A stretch of 64,000 nucleotides of DNA from Rubrivivax sp. Its GTDB lineage: Bacteria > Pseudomonadota > Gammaproteobacteria > Burkholderiales > Burkholderiaceae_C. Location: contig JAHECD010000007.1 of assembly GCA_024641945.1 (NCBI GenBank), positions 1-64,000 on the forward strand, given 5' to 3'. The translations under genes and the position numbers were made by a program. The notes beneath the pieces were generated by a model that saw only the letters and a list, made by a program, of their open reading frames with translations, had not been told where the DNA came from and ran no database searches. Each line of letters begins with the position of its first letter. Position 1 is the first letter of the stretch. This document shows positions 32,832-43,583 of this stretch, piece by piece.

Positions 32832-33869
32832 TCAGCGCCTGCGCTCTAGAGAGCCGGCGAAAGAACGCAGTGTGTCCGCAGGAACGTCGCCCATCACGGT
32901 GAACCACCAGCGCTGCGAGTGCTTGAGCATCAAGGAATGCGTGGCGCCCATATGAGTCAGCAGAGGGCGCCGGCTCGGTGCGGCAGTTTCGGGTTCGATG
33001 AAGACCGACACACGTGCCATGCCATCGCTGAACACCGCCTGGATCACCTCTGGCAGTTTCTCGCCGCCGTTGCCGTCGGCCGGCCCATCCAGCGCCCGCC
33101 GCACGCACCGCGTCATTCGAAAGCCCGGAGGCAGCTGTTTAACGGCCCACCCCTCGGACTCGAGCGTCGTCGGCGCCGGGGACACCGTCACCACCCGGTA
33201 ACCGTCGAGTTGTTTCATTGGCACGAGAACCGAGTCGCGTTGCGGTCGAACGTCGATATCGATGTCGGAAAATGCAGAAGATTCGAGCACTTGGCCCTTT
33301 GGACCGATGTGGTCGATACGCAGCATGAGGCCCGTCGCCACGTCGGCCCAGAGCCGTTGCGCAAAGCGAAATTCGTCATGCGGGCTGAGCAGGATCACCT
33401 GCGCCTCGCGCCCGGCCACTCGTTCGCGGCCGAGCATTCGAACGGCATAGTGCTCCTGCATCCGAAGGTCAAGTTCGGGCAGGCTCGATCCTTGATTGAC
33501 CACCGCGTTGCGCCGCTCGATCGTTGCCGAGCGACTGTCGGGCCAAAACGTGTGGACGACGTCGTTGTAGCGGAAGACACGCTGCCGGCGGCCATCGAGC
33601 GTCTCGATCCGTTCGAACGACTGGTCGCCGGTGCAATAGTGGCCGATGCGTGAACTCGACATCACCTCGCCGGCAGAGAAAACAACGGTCCCCTGAAAGT
33701 TGCGCTCCCTGGATGCGGCACGCATGCGTTCGATCCATACCTTGGCGTCGACAGAAGGCGCCACGCCGATTTCGCCGCTTCCTGCAAACGACACGGAGCA
33801 CCATGACGCGGCAAGCACGACCGGCAGGCAGAAGAGGGTTCGGAAGTGCATTGAAGGCGATGGATTCAA
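32832..33869 (-). CDS. rseB: MucB/RseB sigma-E regulatory protein
   Basis: ERNFQGTVVFSAGEVMSSSRIGHYCTGDQSFERIETLDGRRQRVFRYNDVVHTFWP. Position after rseA. Confidence 0.9.
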   Translation of the reverse strand: MNPSPSMHFRTLFCLPVVLAASWCSVSFAGSGEIGVAPSVDAKVWIERMRAASRERNFQGTVVFSAGEVMSSSRIGHYCTGDQSFERIETLDGRRQRVFRYNDVVHTFWPDSRSATIERRNAVVNQGSSLPELDLRMQEHYAVRMLGRERVAGREAQVILLSPHDEFRFAQRLWADVATGLMLRIDHIGPKGQVLESSAFSDIDIDVRPQRDSVLVPMKQLDGYRVVTVSPAPTTLESEGWAVKQLPPGFRMTRCVRRALDGPADGNGGEKLPEVIQAVFSDGMARVSVFIEPETAAPSRRPLLTHMGATHSLMLKHSQRWWFTVMGDVPADTLRSFAGSLERRR

Positions 33870-34510
33870 CGCTCGAGCACGACGCTCTCGAATCGACCGG
33901 CGGCGCCGCCGGGCAGCACGGGCGACGCACCACGGTGGGCGCGCAGGTAGCTGTCAAGACGGGCGTCACGAATCACTTGTCCGTCGATGACCGATGGCGA
34001 ATCTCCACCAGGAATACTCTCGGGCACAGACGGTGTGTTGCGCCCGACAACCACTGGTTTCGTCGGAGCACTGGCCGGCGTGGCGGCGGCCACAGTCACT
34101 GCCGCAGGCGTGCCGCCCGGCGCCACGGTTCGAACGGCAACCAATACACCGGCCACGACGACAAAGCCCGCGGCCACGACAGCCGGAGTGCGCCAACGAT
34201 GCAGCGACATATCCTTCTTTGCGACCGTCACGGGAAAGGGCGCCAGCACGGTCGGTTCGGATGCCAGACGCAAGCGCAATGCAGAAAGGAAGGCGTCGTC
34301 ATGCGCACGCGGCACCGCCAGATCGTCGGACCGGAGGGCGTCGCCGATGAGGTGGTAGGCATGCCAGGCATCCCGGGCCCCGGCGTCGGCCGCCCAAAGG
34401 GCACATGCCTCATCGGCAGACGTGGCGTCACCATCGACGAGTGCCGAAATCGTCTCGCGCCGCCCCTGCAACCCGTCATTTAACTGCTCAGACATCTTCA
34501 ATTGCTCCAT
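33866..34510 (-). CDS. rseA: Anti-sigma-E factor RseA/MucA-type (start approximate)
   Basis: RRETISALVDGDATSADEACALWAADAGARDAWHAYHLIGDALRSDDL, then a TM segment. Position after rpoE. Confidence 0.88.
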   Translation of the reverse strand: MEQLKMSEQLNDGLQGRRETISALVDGDATSADEACALWAADAGARDAWHAYHLIGDALRSDDLAVPRAHDDAFLSALRLRLASEPTVLAPFPVTVAKKDMSLHRWRTPAVVAAGFVVVAGVLVAVRTVAPGGTPAAVTVAAATPASAPTKPVVVGRNTPSVPESIPGGDSPSVIDGQVIRDARLDSYLRAHRGASPVLPGGAAGRFESVVLER

Positions 34511-34524
34511 GTGCAAACGGTCCG

Positions 34525-35133
34525 TCACCAACGCTTGCCCTGTGGGGTATCGAGCAGGGGCCGCAGGCGCTCGGCAATCGCTTCGCGCGCCCGAAAGATG
34601 CGGGATCGTACGGTGCCGATCGGACAGTTCATGACTTCGGAAATCTCTTCGTAGCTCAGGCCCTCGAGTTCGCGCAAAGTCACTGCCTGACGCAAATCAT
34701 CTGACAAATCCTCGATTGCCGAGTTCACGGCCGCCGCAATTTCTTTGCTCGCCAGCATGGCTTCGGGTGTTTCGCCGCTGGTTAGTGCGTTCTCGCTACG
34801 GGAAGTTTCGTCCCCGTCGTCACTTGAATGAAGGGTGGATTCAAAAACGAGCGGGTCACGCTTCATGTCGACCAGCGCCTTCTTGGCGGTATTCACCGCA
34901 ATCCGGTAAAGCCACGTATAGAACGCGCTGTCGCCACGGAACTGCGGGATAGCCCGGTAGGCGCGGATGAAGGACTCCTGTGCAATGTCCTGCACAAGAT
35001 CCGCATCCCGCACCATGCGCCCGATCAAGCGCTCGATACGGCGCTGGTACTTGACCACCAGCATCTCGAAGGCACGGGTATCGCCGCGCTTGACACGCTC
35101 GACCAGCAGCGCATCGGCATCCGCATCGACCAT
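34525..35133 (-). CDS. rpoE: RNA polymerase sigma factor RpoE/AlgU
   Basis: ALLVERVKRGDTRAFEMLVVKYQRRIERLIGRMVRDADLVQDIAQESFIRAYRAIPQFRGDSAFYTWLYRIAVNTAKK. Confidence 0.95.
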   Translation of the reverse strand: MVDADADALLVERVKRGDTRAFEMLVVKYQRRIERLIGRMVRDADLVQDIAQESFIRAYRAIPQFRGDSAFYTWLYRIAVNTAKKALVDMKRDPLVFESTLHSSDDGDETSRSENALTSGETPEAMLASKEIAAAVNSAIEDLSDDLRQAVTLRELEGLSYEEISEVMNCPIGTVRSRIFRAREAIAERLRPLLDTPQGKRW

Positions 35134-35607
35134 TCAGAAGGGGGGGCGTTCCTCGTCGGAACGGGGTGCAAGACCAGAAGCAAACGAATATACAGCAGCT
35201 CGAAACGGGTGCCACGCTGCACCCGCGGCCTCGCCTTCAACAGGGAGCCAGGCGGCAGATCCATCACTAAACCGCACGCGCAGCAGCATCCACGAACCGA
35301 GGTCGACCATCACGTCGGGCGCTTGCACATCGCGAGCCGAAGCGCCGAACGAGTCCGCGGTCCATGCGGCGCCGGTCCAGGCAACCCGTGAGGGCGCCGC
35401 TCTCGGCAAGAACCACCCAGCAAGGCCCGCCGCCAGACCTGAAGCGGTGGCCAAGAGAGTAACAACCGACGATCCGCGGGTTGGCTCGAATTGCAGTGCC
35501 AACCAGGCAACCAGACACGCTGCGGCTGCGGCGTGCAAGGAGGCCTGTATGCCTCGCCACACGTGCCCGGCATCAGCAACCACAGCGACAGCTGGCGGCA
35601 GCCGCAA
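35134..35607 (-). CDS. Small membrane-anchored hypothetical protein (YgfX/CptA-like architecture)
   Basis: 157 aa with two adjacent hydrophobic segments and a soluble C-terminal half. Located between fabF and rpoE. Confidence 0.55.
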   Translation of the reverse strand: MRLPPAVAVVADAGHVWRGIQASLHAAAAACLVAWLALQFEPTRGSSVVTLLATASGLAAGLAGWFLPRAAPSRVAWTGAAWTADSFGASARDVQAPDVMVDLGSWMLLRVRFSDGSAAWLPVEGEAAGAAWHPFRAAVYSFASGLAPRSDEERPPF

Positions 35608-35628
35608 GCGGGCCTTCCTTCGGGAAAG

Positions 35629-36873
35629 TCAGGCCCGCCGGAACACCAACGTCCCGTTGGTGCCGCCGAAGCCGAAATTGTTCTTCACGGCGACGTCGAT
35701 CTTCATTTCGCGTGCGACGTTCGCGCAGTAATCGAGGTCGCACTCGGGGTCTTGGTCGAAGATGTTGATCGTGGGCGGAGACACCTGGTGGTGCAGCGCA
35801 AGCACCGTGAAGACCGACTCGATGCCCCCCGCCCCGCCAAGCAGATGCCCCGTCATCGACTTGGTCGAATTGACCACGAGTTTCTTCGCGTGGTCGCCAA
35901 AGGCGAGCTTGATCGCGTTCGTCTCGTTCACGTCACCCAGCGGCGTTGACGTGCCATGGGCATTGAGATACTGCACCTGGCTCGGCTCGATCCTCGCATT
36001 GCGCAGGGCCGCGGCCATCGACCGCTTGGGGCCATCGACGTTCGGAGCCGTCATGTGGAACGCATCGGCACCCATTCCAAAGCCTGCAAGCTCGGCATAG
36101 ATCTTTGCGCCACGTCGCTTCGCGTGCTCGAATTCCTCGAGCACGAGCACGCCGGCGCCTTCGCCGAGAACAAATCCGTCACGATCCTTGTCCCAGGGGC
36201 GTGATGCCGTCTGCGGCGAGTCGTTCCGTGTGGACAAGGCCCGCGCAGAGGCGAACCCGCCGACACCCAGGGGCGACACCGTGCTTTCGGCACCGCCCGC
36301 GACCATGACGTCGGCGTCGCCGTATTCGATCAATCGCCCCGCCTCGCCGATGCAGTGCAGACCCGTCGTGCACGCCGTGACGATCGCGAGGTTGGGCCCC
36401 TTGAACCCGTACTTGATCGAGATATGGCCGGAGATCATGTTGATGATCGAGGCCGGTACAAAAAAAGGCGATATGCGTCTTGGACCACGCTCGCGATACT
36501 CACCGTCGGTCTGCTCGATGAGCGGCAGGCCGCCGATGCCGGATCCGACGATGCAGCCGATGCGCTCGGCCGCGTCCTCGCTCAGCGAGTCGCCTGAGGG
36601 CACGCCCGAGTCCTGCACCGCCTGGATCGCCGCAGCCATACCGAAATGGATGAAGGTGTCCATGTGCCGTGCTTCTTTGCCGGGGATGTAATCCTCGATG
36701 TTGAAGCCCTTCACCTCGCCGGCGATACGGCACGAGAAAGCCGCGGCATCGAACCTGGTGATGTCGGCAATGCCCGAACGGCCAGCCAAGAGATTCGCCC
36801 AGCCCTCGGCAACCGTATTGCCCACCGGGCTGACCAGCCCCAGGCCGGTCACGACCACACGACGACGGGTCAT
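35629..36873 (-). CDS. fabF: Beta-ketoacyl-ACP synthase II
   Basis: [62 protein letters not shown]. Confidence 0.97.
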   Translation of the reverse strand: MTRRRVVVTGLGLVSPVGNTVAEGWANLLAGRSGIADITRFDAAAFSCRIAGEVKGFNIEDYIPGKEARHMDTFIHFGMAAAIQAVQDSGVPSGDSLSEDAAERIGCIVGSGIGGLPLIEQTDGEYRERGPRRISPFFVPASIINMISGHISIKYGFKGPNLAIVTACTTGLHCIGEAGRLIEYGDADVMVAGGAESTVSPLGVGGFASARALSTRNDSPQTASRPWDKDRDGFVLGEGAGVLVLEEFEHAKRRGAKIYAELAGFGMGADAFHMTAPNVDGPKRSMAAALRNARIEPSQVQYLNAHGTSTPLGDVNETNAIKLAFGDHAKKLVVNSTKSMTGHLLGGAGGIESVFTVLALHHQVSPPTINIFDQDPECDLDYCANVAREMKIDVAVKNNFGFGGTNGTLVFRRA

Positions 36874-36887
36874 CGTTCCGCCCGACC

Positions 36888-37127
36888 TCAGGCCTTTTGA
36901 TGCTTGACCGCGTAATCGATCGCGAGCTGTACGGTCGTGATCTTCTCGGCCTCTTCATCGGGAATCTCGATGCTGAACTCGTCTTCGAGAGCCATCACAA
37001 GTTCCACCGTGTCGAGCGAGTCGGCGCCGAGGTCGGCCACAAAGGCCTTCTCGTTCGTGACGTCCGACTCGGGCACGCCGAGCTGTTCGGCAATGATCTT
37101 CTTCACACGGGCTTCAATATCGCTCAT
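36888..37127 (-). CDS. acpP: Acyl carrier protein
   Basis: [51 protein letters not shown] with the DSL phosphopantetheine site. Confidence 0.98.
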   Translation of the reverse strand: MSDIEARVKKIIAEQLGVPESDVTNEKAFVADLGADSLDTVELVMALEDEFSIEIPDEEAEKITTVQLAIDYAVKHQKA

Positions 37128-37191
37128 GACTCCTCCAGGAGTGGTGTACTAAAACAGCCCGCGATTCTACCGGCGGGGCCATGACCGGGTT

Positions 37192-37935
37192 TCAAGACAT
37201 GTACATGCCGCCATTGACGTGCAATTCGCAGCCAGTGACGTAGCCCGCAAGCGGGCTGGCAAGAAACGCCACTGCGTGAGCAATCTCGTCTGGCGTGCCG
37301 AGGCGGCCGAGCGGGATCTGCTGCATCAGCGCGACCTTCTGGGCCTCCGGCAACTCCGACGTCATGTCGGTGGCGATGAAACCGGGCGCGATGCAGTTGA
37401 CGGTGATGTTGCGGCTGCCGAGTTCACGCGCCAGCGCACGCGTCATGCCCGACACGCCTGCCTTCGATGCAGCGTAGTTGGCCTGACCTGCATTGCCGCT
37501 GGCACCCACCACGGATGTGATGTTGACGATCCGGCCAAAGCGTTGCTTCATCATCGTGCGCATCACCGCACGGCACAGGCGGAATACGGCCTTCAGGTTC
37601 GTATCGAGGACGGCGTCCCAGTCCTCGTCCTTCATGCGCATGGCCAGCGTGTCGCGTGTGATGCCCGCGTTGTTGACCAGCACATGCAGGCCGCCGTGGG
37701 ACTTGACGATTCCGTGGACCGCGTCTTCAACCGAAGCAGCGTCATTGACATCCAGGCACAGGCCCTGACCACCGAAGGCGGCCAGGGCGTCGCCGATCGC
37801 GGCGGCGCCCGCAGGCGTCGTGGCCGTCCCGACAACCTTGAATCCCTGCGCCGCCAGAGTGCTGGCGATGGCCCGGCCAATGCCGCGCGAGGCGCCGGTC
37901 ACGAGCGCGACCTGGGCACTGGGGCGTTCACTCAT
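37192..37935 (-). CDS. fabG: 3-oxoacyl-ACP reductase
   Basis: VALVTGASRGIGRAIASTLAAQGF, NNAGITRDTLAMRMKDEDWDAV, YAASKAGV. Confidence 0.97.
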   Translation of the reverse strand: MSERPSAQVALVTGASRGIGRAIASTLAAQGFKVVGTATTPAGAAAIGDALAAFGGQGLCLDVNDAASVEDAVHGIVKSHGGLHVLVNNAGITRDTLAMRMKDEDWDAVLDTNLKAVFRLCRAVMRTMMKQRFGRIVNITSVVGASGNAGQANYAASKAGVSGMTRALARELGSRNITVNCIAPGFIATDMTSELPEAQKVALMQQIPLGRLGTPDEIAHAVAFLASPLAGYVTGCELHVNGGMYMS

Positions 37936-38870
37936 GCGAGAACCTCCTTCGCTGCGGAAAGGCTGTCCGGGTCGAGCATGGTCATGCTGATCGCTTCGGC
38001 ATCGATCCGCTTGACCAACCCCGCCAGGACCTTGCCCGGCCCGCATTCGAGTATGTGCACAAGACCACGAGCACGCAGCGCCTGCACGACCTCGACCCAC
38101 CGGACCGGCCCGAAGGCCTGCCGGTAAAGCGCATCCCGTATGGCCGCAGGCTCAGTTTCTGCGCGCGCATCGATATTGTTGACGACCGCAATCCTGGGCG
38201 TCCGAATTTCAATCGCGGCAAGTCGCTCTCGCAGGCGATCGGCCGCAGGCTTCATCAACGAAGAATGGAAGGGCGCGGACACCGCCAGCAAGAGTGCACG
38301 CTTGGCGCCGGCCGCCTTCAGAATTTCGCATGCCCTGTCGACGCCGGCCTTGGTGCCTGCGATCACGGTCTGCTTGGGGTCATTGAAGTTGGCCGCCTCG
38401 ACGGCCTGCCCAGTGGCTGCAGACGCCTGCGCACATCCGGCAACCACGGCCGCCGCATCCAGCCCGAGGATCGCGGCCATGGCGCCCGCACCGACAGGCA
38501 CCGCCTCCTGCATGGCCTGCGCTCGCAGGCGCACCAGCGGAAGTGCCTCGGCCAGCGTGAGCGCCTCGGCCGCAACGAGGGCACTGTATTCGCCGAGCGA
38601 GTGGCCGGCCACGGCCGCCGGCTCCGCGCCCGCCTTTGCGCGCCACGCCCGATAGCATGCGATGGCTGACGTGAGCATCACCGGTTGCGTATTCGTGGTC
38701 AGGTCCAGCGCCTCTTTCGGACCTTCCCGAATGAGGCGTGCGACATCCTCGCCCAGCACTTGTGACGCTTCGTCGAGAGTCGCACGCACGGAAGCGTCGT
38801 TCCCCCAGGCTTCGAGCATGCCTACAGACTGGGAACCTTGCCCCGGAAATACAAAAGCAAACGGCTTCAT
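37932..38870 (-). CDS. fabD: Malonyl-CoA:ACP transacylase
   Basis: MKPFAFVFPGQGSQSVGML and VAGHSLGEYSALVAAEAL. Confidence 0.97.
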   Translation of the reverse strand: MKPFAFVFPGQGSQSVGMLEAWGNDASVRATLDEASQVLGEDVARLIREGPKEALDLTTNTQPVMLTSAIACYRAWRAKAGAEPAAVAGHSLGEYSALVAAEALTLAEALPLVRLRAQAMQEAVPVGAGAMAAILGLDAAAVVAGCAQASAATGQAVEAANFNDPKQTVIAGTKAGVDRACEILKAAGAKRALLLAVSAPFHSSLMKPAADRLRERLAAIEIRTPRIAVVNNIDARAETEPAAIRDALYRQAFGPVRWVEVVQALRARGLVHILECGPGKVLAGLVKRIDAEAISMTMLDPDSLSAAKEVLA

Positions 38871-38904
38871 GATGATTCGGTGATGCAAGGTGCGATGCGT
38901 CGCC

Positions 38905-39894
38905 TCAAAGGTCGAGCAAAGCGGCCCCCCAGGTAAATCCGCCACCGACGCCTTCGAGCAACACCGTATCGCCTTTCCGGATGCGGCCGGCCCTTACGGC
39001 AGCGTCGAGCGCCAGCGGCACCGACGCGGCAGAGGTATTGCCATGCTCGTCCACCGTGACGACCAGCTTGTCCAGGGGCAGTTTCAGCTTGCGCGCGGTG
39101 CCGTGCATGATGCGGATATTGGCTTGATGCGGGATCAGCCAATCGATGTCCGCTTCAACCCGCCCGGCCTTGGACAATACCGAGCGCGCAACACTGTCCA
39201 GAACCCCGACCGCGAGCTTGAAGACGGCCTGGCCGTCCATCTTGAGCAGCGGATCGCCCATCACCTTGCCGCCCGATACCGATCCAGGCACACAAAGAAT
39301 GCCCACGTGCCGGCCATCGGCGTGCAACTCGGTCGCGAGCAGGCCGGGTTGGTCGCTGGCCTCCAGAACGACGGCCCCTGCGCCGTCGCCAAAGAGCACA
39401 CATGTCGTCCGGTCGTCGAAGTCGAGGATGCGCGAGAAGATCTCGGCGCCGATCACCAGCGCGCGCGACGCCGCACCGGTGCGGATCATCGAGTCGGCCA
39501 CCGTCAGCGCATAGACGAATCCCGAGCAGACCGCCTGAACGTCGAATGCCGGGCACCCATGAATGCCGAGCTTCTGCTGAACGATGCAGGCCGTCGACGG
39601 GAATACCATGTCCGGCGTCGACGTCGCCACAATGATCAGGTCGATATCGCCCGCCTCGCGCCCAGCAGCTTGCAGCGCTTGCCGCGCAGCGAGCGTCGCG
39701 AGATCGCTCGACATCACCCCGTCGTCGGCAAAGTGGCGCGCACGAATGCCCGTGCGCTCGACGATCCAATCGTCGCTGGTCTGGACACCACGCCCCGCGA
39801 GCATCTGCACCATCTGCGCATTGCTCAAGCGTCGAGCAGGCAGATGACTCCCCGTGCCGGTGATGCGTGAGTGCCGAGGTGGTGTCGTGGTCAT
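38905..39894 (-). CDS. fabH: Beta-ketoacyl-ACP synthase III
   Basis: [58 protein letters not shown]. Confidence 0.96.
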   Translation of the reverse strand: MTTTPPRHSRITGTGSHLPARRLSNAQMVQMLAGRGVQTSDDWIVERTGIRARHFADDGVMSSDLATLAARQALQAAGREAGDIDLIIVATSTPDMVFPSTACIVQQKLGIHGCPAFDVQAVCSGFVYALTVADSMIRTGAASRALVIGAEIFSRILDFDDRTTCVLFGDGAGAVVLEASDQPGLLATELHADGRHVGILCVPGSVSGGKVMGDPLLKMDGQAVFKLAVGVLDSVARSVLSKAGRVEADIDWLIPHQANIRIMHGTARKLKLPLDKLVVTVDEHGNTSAASVPLALDAAVRAGRIRKGDTVLLEGVGGGFTWGAALLDL

Positions 39895-40976
39895 GCGGTT
39901 TGCGAATCTGCCGAAATCTGCGCAGCAGGCAGCGCCTGGAACGTCTCTGCGATGCGGTCGTGAACGCGGTCGACCAAGCGGTTGCGGGCGGCATCATAAG
40001 CGCGGACCAGCGCGTTCTCGAAGGCCATCGCATCGGCAGAACCGTGGCTCTTGAACACGAGGCCGCGCAAACCCAGCAATGCGGCGCCGTTGTAACGGCG
40101 TGGATCTAGCCGCTTCTTGAAGTGATTCAGCACGGGAAGGGCTACCAAGCCTGCCACTTTGCCGTAGAGGCCGCGAGTGAACTCCTGCCGGATGAACTCA
40201 CTCATCATCGATGCCAGGCCCTCGGATGTCTTGAGCATCACATTGCCGACAAATCCGTCGCAAACCACGATGTCGGTCGTGCCCTTGAAGATGTCGTTGC
40301 CTTCGACGTTGCCATGGAAGTTGATCAGCCCGGCCATCGAAGCCTCGCGCAGAATCTCCGCCGAGCGCTTGATGGTCTCACTGCCCTTGATCGCCTCTTC
40401 GCCGATGTTGAGCAAGCCCACGGTGGGTTCTTCCTTGCCGTCGATCGCGCCGACCAGGGCGCTGCCCATGACTGCAAATTGCAGCAGGTGCTCCGGCGTG
40501 CAGTCGACGTTGGCACCCAGGTCCAGCACTGTGGTGAAGGCGTCGTGGCGATTCGGCAACACGGCGGCAATCGCCGGGCGGTCGATGCCATCGACGGTCT
40601 TGAGCACGTATCGGGCGAGCGCCATCAGTGCGCCGGTATTGCCTGCCGAGACACAGGCATGTGCAGGGGCTGTACCGTCCATACCGGGCTTGACCTGAGA
40701 CACCGCGACACGCATCGACGAATCGCGCTTGCGGCGTAGCGCCACCTCCACCGGGTCCTCCATCGTCACGACTTCCGATGCAGGCACGACCCTGCAACGA
40801 GACCACGCCGCCGCTGGCGCCAGAACTTCAGGCCGGCCCACCAGCAGCAGTTCGGCGTCAGGATGCTTGTCCAGAAATGACCTGCAGGCCGGCAGCGTGA
40901 CCGAAGGGCCGTGGTCACCACCCATGCAGTCCACCGCCAACCGCACAGTTTGCAGCGGTTCAGGCGCGAAGTGCAT
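39891..40976 (-). CDS. plsX: Phosphate acyltransferase PlsX
   Basis: [20 protein letters not shown] and [31 protein letters not shown]. Confidence 0.95.
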   Translation of the reverse strand: MHFAPEPLQTVRLAVDCMGGDHGPSVTLPACRSFLDKHPDAELLLVGRPEVLAPAAAWSRCRVVPASEVVTMEDPVEVALRRKRDSSMRVAVSQVKPGMDGTAPAHACVSAGNTGALMALARYVLKTVDGIDRPAIAAVLPNRHDAFTTVLDLGANVDCTPEHLLQFAVMGSALVGAIDGKEEPTVGLLNIGEEAIKGSETIKRSAEILREASMAGLINFHGNVEGNDIFKGTTDIVVCDGFVGNVMLKTSEGLASMMSEFIRQEFTRGLYGKVAGLVALPVLNHFKKRLDPRRYNGAALLGLRGLVFKSHGSADAMAFENALVRAYDAARNRLVDRVHDRIAETFQALPAAQISADSQTA

Positions 40977-41088
40977 CAGGCGACGTAGAAAGTACCAATG
41001 CCCGGACGCACGACTGGCGCACTCCGGGCATCGGATGGGTTCTCAGCGCGGGCACAGCAAGCAATGGCTGCGCGCAGGCGCGCATCGA

Positions 41089-41271
41089 TCAGGCGTCGGC
41101 CTTGGTCTTGAGAACTTTGCGGCCACGGTAAAAACCCGTGGGGCTGATGTGATGGCGGAGATGCACCTCGCCAGTGGTCGGCTCGACGGCTGTTCCCGGC
41201 GTGCCAAGCGCATTGTGCGAACGGTGCATGCCGCGCTTGGACGGCGACTTCTTGTTTTGCTGAACGGCCAT
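41089..41271 (-). CDS. rpmF: 50S ribosomal protein L32
   Basis: [22 protein letters not shown]...[20 protein letters not shown] (60 aa). Confidence 0.97.
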   Translation of the reverse strand: MAVQQNKKSPSKRGMHRSHNALGTPGTAVEPTTGEVHLRHHISPTGFYRGRKVLKTKADA

Positions 41272-41398
41272 GTCGAACTCCTGAATGCGCGGCGCCCATT
41301 GGACTTCTGCGACACGTTGCAGGGTCCAGATGTGCTTGGGCGGACGTCGATTGACGTATTACGCCGGGCGAAAAGCCTTTGAGTGTATCACGCGTCGC

Positions 41399-41959
41399 TC
41401 AGGTGGTCGACCGCTTTGGTTTGAGCGCGGCCAGGGCAGCGAACGGGTTGGGCTGCGCGTCATTTGCCAACAAGTCAGTGTCCACTCCGCCATCGAAGAC
41501 CAATGGTTGGGGGCACACATCATGTCTGGGCACGATCGGCAGAGCGAGAATCAGCTCGTCTTCGATCAGGTCATTCAAGACCAGGGAGCGCGGCAATGCA
41601 AGCACGTCCTCCTCGCTTTCCTCGTCGAGGCGTGCGGCATCGTCCTCGTTAGGCACGAAGCGGAACGTGCGGTCTATATCCAGGGGCAGCGCGGCCGGCT
41701 GCAGACATCGTTGACAAGTCATCCAGACCATGGCCCGAACCACCAGATGCAACCGAACTTCAGGCGAGACGCCAGCCGTCTCCCCCCATGAGCCTGTCAC
41801 CCGCCAGCGCGCCTCACCGCCCACCCCGTCGGACGGTACCCAGGTGGCAGCAGCAAGGCGAGTCAGGCTGGCAAGTGGCGTATTGCCCTCGAGCGACGCC
41901 CGCGCCTTGGCGAAGGCGGCCACATCGAGTCGCGCGGGGTCGAGGCCGGACGCTTTCAT
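41399..41959 (-). CDS. YceD/DUF177 family protein
   Basis: MTCQRCLQPAALPLDIDRTFRFV...EDVLALPRSLVLNDLIEDELILALPIVPRHDVC, upstream of rpmF. Confidence 0.88.
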   Translation of the reverse strand: MKASGLDPARLDVAAFAKARASLEGNTPLASLTRLAAATWVPSDGVGGEARWRVTGSWGETAGVSPEVRLHLVVRAMVWMTCQRCLQPAALPLDIDRTFRFVPNEDDAARLDEESEEDVLALPRSLVLNDLIEDELILALPIVPRHDVCPQPLVFDGGVDTDLLANDAQPNPFAALAALKPKRSTT

Positions 41960-41999
41960 GCCATCAGTGTACGGGCCGGGCCCGAACGACAATCGGGCC

Positions 42000-42593
42000 A
42001 TGGTCAACCCCGCGCCGCTCGTCCTGGCATCCACGTCGCGTTATCGGCGCGAACTCCTGGAGCGCCTTCGACTGCCCTTCGAAGTCCAGTCACCCGACGT
42101 CGACGAGACGCCGCGCGCCGGCGAGCTGCCCGAAGCATTGGCCCTGAGGCTGGCGCTCGAAAAGGCACGCGCCGTAGCGACGCGTCGTCCTGGCGCGGTG
42201 GTGATCGGCTCCGATCAGGTAGCCGATCTCGACGGTCAGGCCATCGGCAAACCCGGAACCCACGAACGCGCGGTGACACAGTTGCGCCTGATGCGTGGCC
42301 GGCGCGTGGTCTTCCAGACCGCCGTGGCGGTCGTGCGCCCGGACATCGCTTACGAGGCGAGCAGCCTGGCGCGGGTGATCGTGACGTTTCGCGACCTGTC
42401 CGAGCACGAAATCGAGCGCTATCTAAGCGCAGAGCAGCCTTACGATTGCGCAGGCAGCGCCAAGAGCGAGACTCTCGGAATTGCGCTGCTTGCATCGATC
42501 GAATCCGACGACCCGACCGCCCTCGTGGGGCTGCCACTGATCCGGACCTGCGACCTTCTGCGAGGCGCTGGCGTCGATCCGTTGCAGCCGTGA
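42000..42593 (+). CDS. Maf-family nucleotide pyrophosphatase
   Basis: PLVLASTSRYRRELLERLRLPFEVQSPDVDETP and VVIGSDQVADLDGQAIGKPG. Confidence 0.93.
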   Translation: MVNPAPLVLASTSRYRRELLERLRLPFEVQSPDVDETPRAGELPEALALRLALEKARAVATRRPGAVVIGSDQVADLDGQAIGKPGTHERAVTQLRLMRGRRVVFQTAVAVVRPDIAYEASSLARVIVTFRDLSEHEIERYLSAEQPYDCAGSAKSETLGIALLASIESDDPTALVGLPLIRTCDLLRGAGVDPLQP

Positions 42594-42732
42594 AGCGGAA
42601 CCAACGTACACGGGTGATGAGCCTACCCCCGCATATTCGAAGATCAGCCGGCCTCGCCGAGCCCTCGTCGGCTGCTCGACCGGCCATCCCGGGTTCGGCG
42701 GGCCGACGTGTTTGCACGATGGAGCGTCCTCG

Positions 42733-43494
42733 ATGACAACGCGAGGTTCGCTGCTGCTGATGCCGAACACGCTCGACCTCGGCGCGGAAGCCTGCGACCT
42801 GCGCGACGTGCTGCCCGACGGCGTGCTGCGCCGCGCGGCTGCGCTGTCCTACTGGGCGGCGGAGGACGCGCGCTCGACACGCGCATTTCTCAAACGCGTC
42901 GCCATCATTCACCCGCTGGCCCAGACGCTTCAAGCGACCACGATCACCGAGCTGCCGCGTGCACGCAAGGGCACGACCGACGCGCCACCGGCCTCGGCGT
43001 GGCGCCAACTGCTGCAGCCGGCGCTTGCAGGCCACGACGTCGGTCTCATCTCGGAGGCCGGCCTTCCAGCGGTCGCAGACCCAGGTGCGTTGCTGGTTGC
43101 CGCGGCGCACGATCTGGGGATACCGGTGTGCGCAATGACGGGCCCAAGTTCGATCGTGCTTGCGCTCGCGTCCAGCGGCCTGAATGGCCAAAGCTTTGCT
43201 TTCGTCGGATATGTGCCGCAGGAGCCTGGCGCACGCGACGCGCGGCTGCGCGAGCTCGAGGCCCTGTCACGCCGCCTGCGTCAGACGCAGTTGATGATCG
43301 AAACGCCGTACCGCAACGAGGCCCTGCTCAAAGCACTGATCACCGAACTCGCACCGAGCACACAACTGTCGGTCAGTTGGGGTCTCACGCTGACCGCCGG
43401 CGGCACGCGCTCGAATTCGGTCGCCGAATGGCGACAACGCCCGGGCGACATCCCGGAGCGCTGCCCGGCGGTGTTCGCCTTGCTGGCGAGGTGA
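42733..43494 (+). CDS. Tetrapyrrole (corrin/porphyrin) methylase-family SAM-dependent methyltransferase
   Basis: GHDVGLISEAGLPAVADPGALLVAAAHDLGIPVCAMTGPSSIVLALASSGLNGQSFAFVGYVP (RsmI-like fold). Confidence 0.85.
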   Translation: MTTRGSLLLMPNTLDLGAEACDLRDVLPDGVLRRAAALSYWAAEDARSTRAFLKRVAIIHPLAQTLQATTITELPRARKGTTDAPPASAWRQLLQPALAGHDVGLISEAGLPAVADPGALLVAAAHDLGIPVCAMTGPSSIVLALASSGLNGQSFAFVGYVPQEPGARDARLRELEALSRRLRQTQLMIETPYRNEALLKALITELAPSTQLSVSWGLTLTAGGTRSNSVAEWRQRPGDIPERCPAVFALLAR

Positions 43495-43583
43495 GGGCCC
43501 GGATCGCCGTTATCGGTGCGAGACAATAGGCTCATTGCCTTCAACCGTGGGCATGCTTCCGAAGTGCACCCTGCGCATCGAAC

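Noticed and set aside
42423-42770. 115-aa minus ORF between the maf-like gene and the methyltransferase gene
   Set aside because: Overlaps both supported genes, has no motif or RBS evidence, and is probably spurious.
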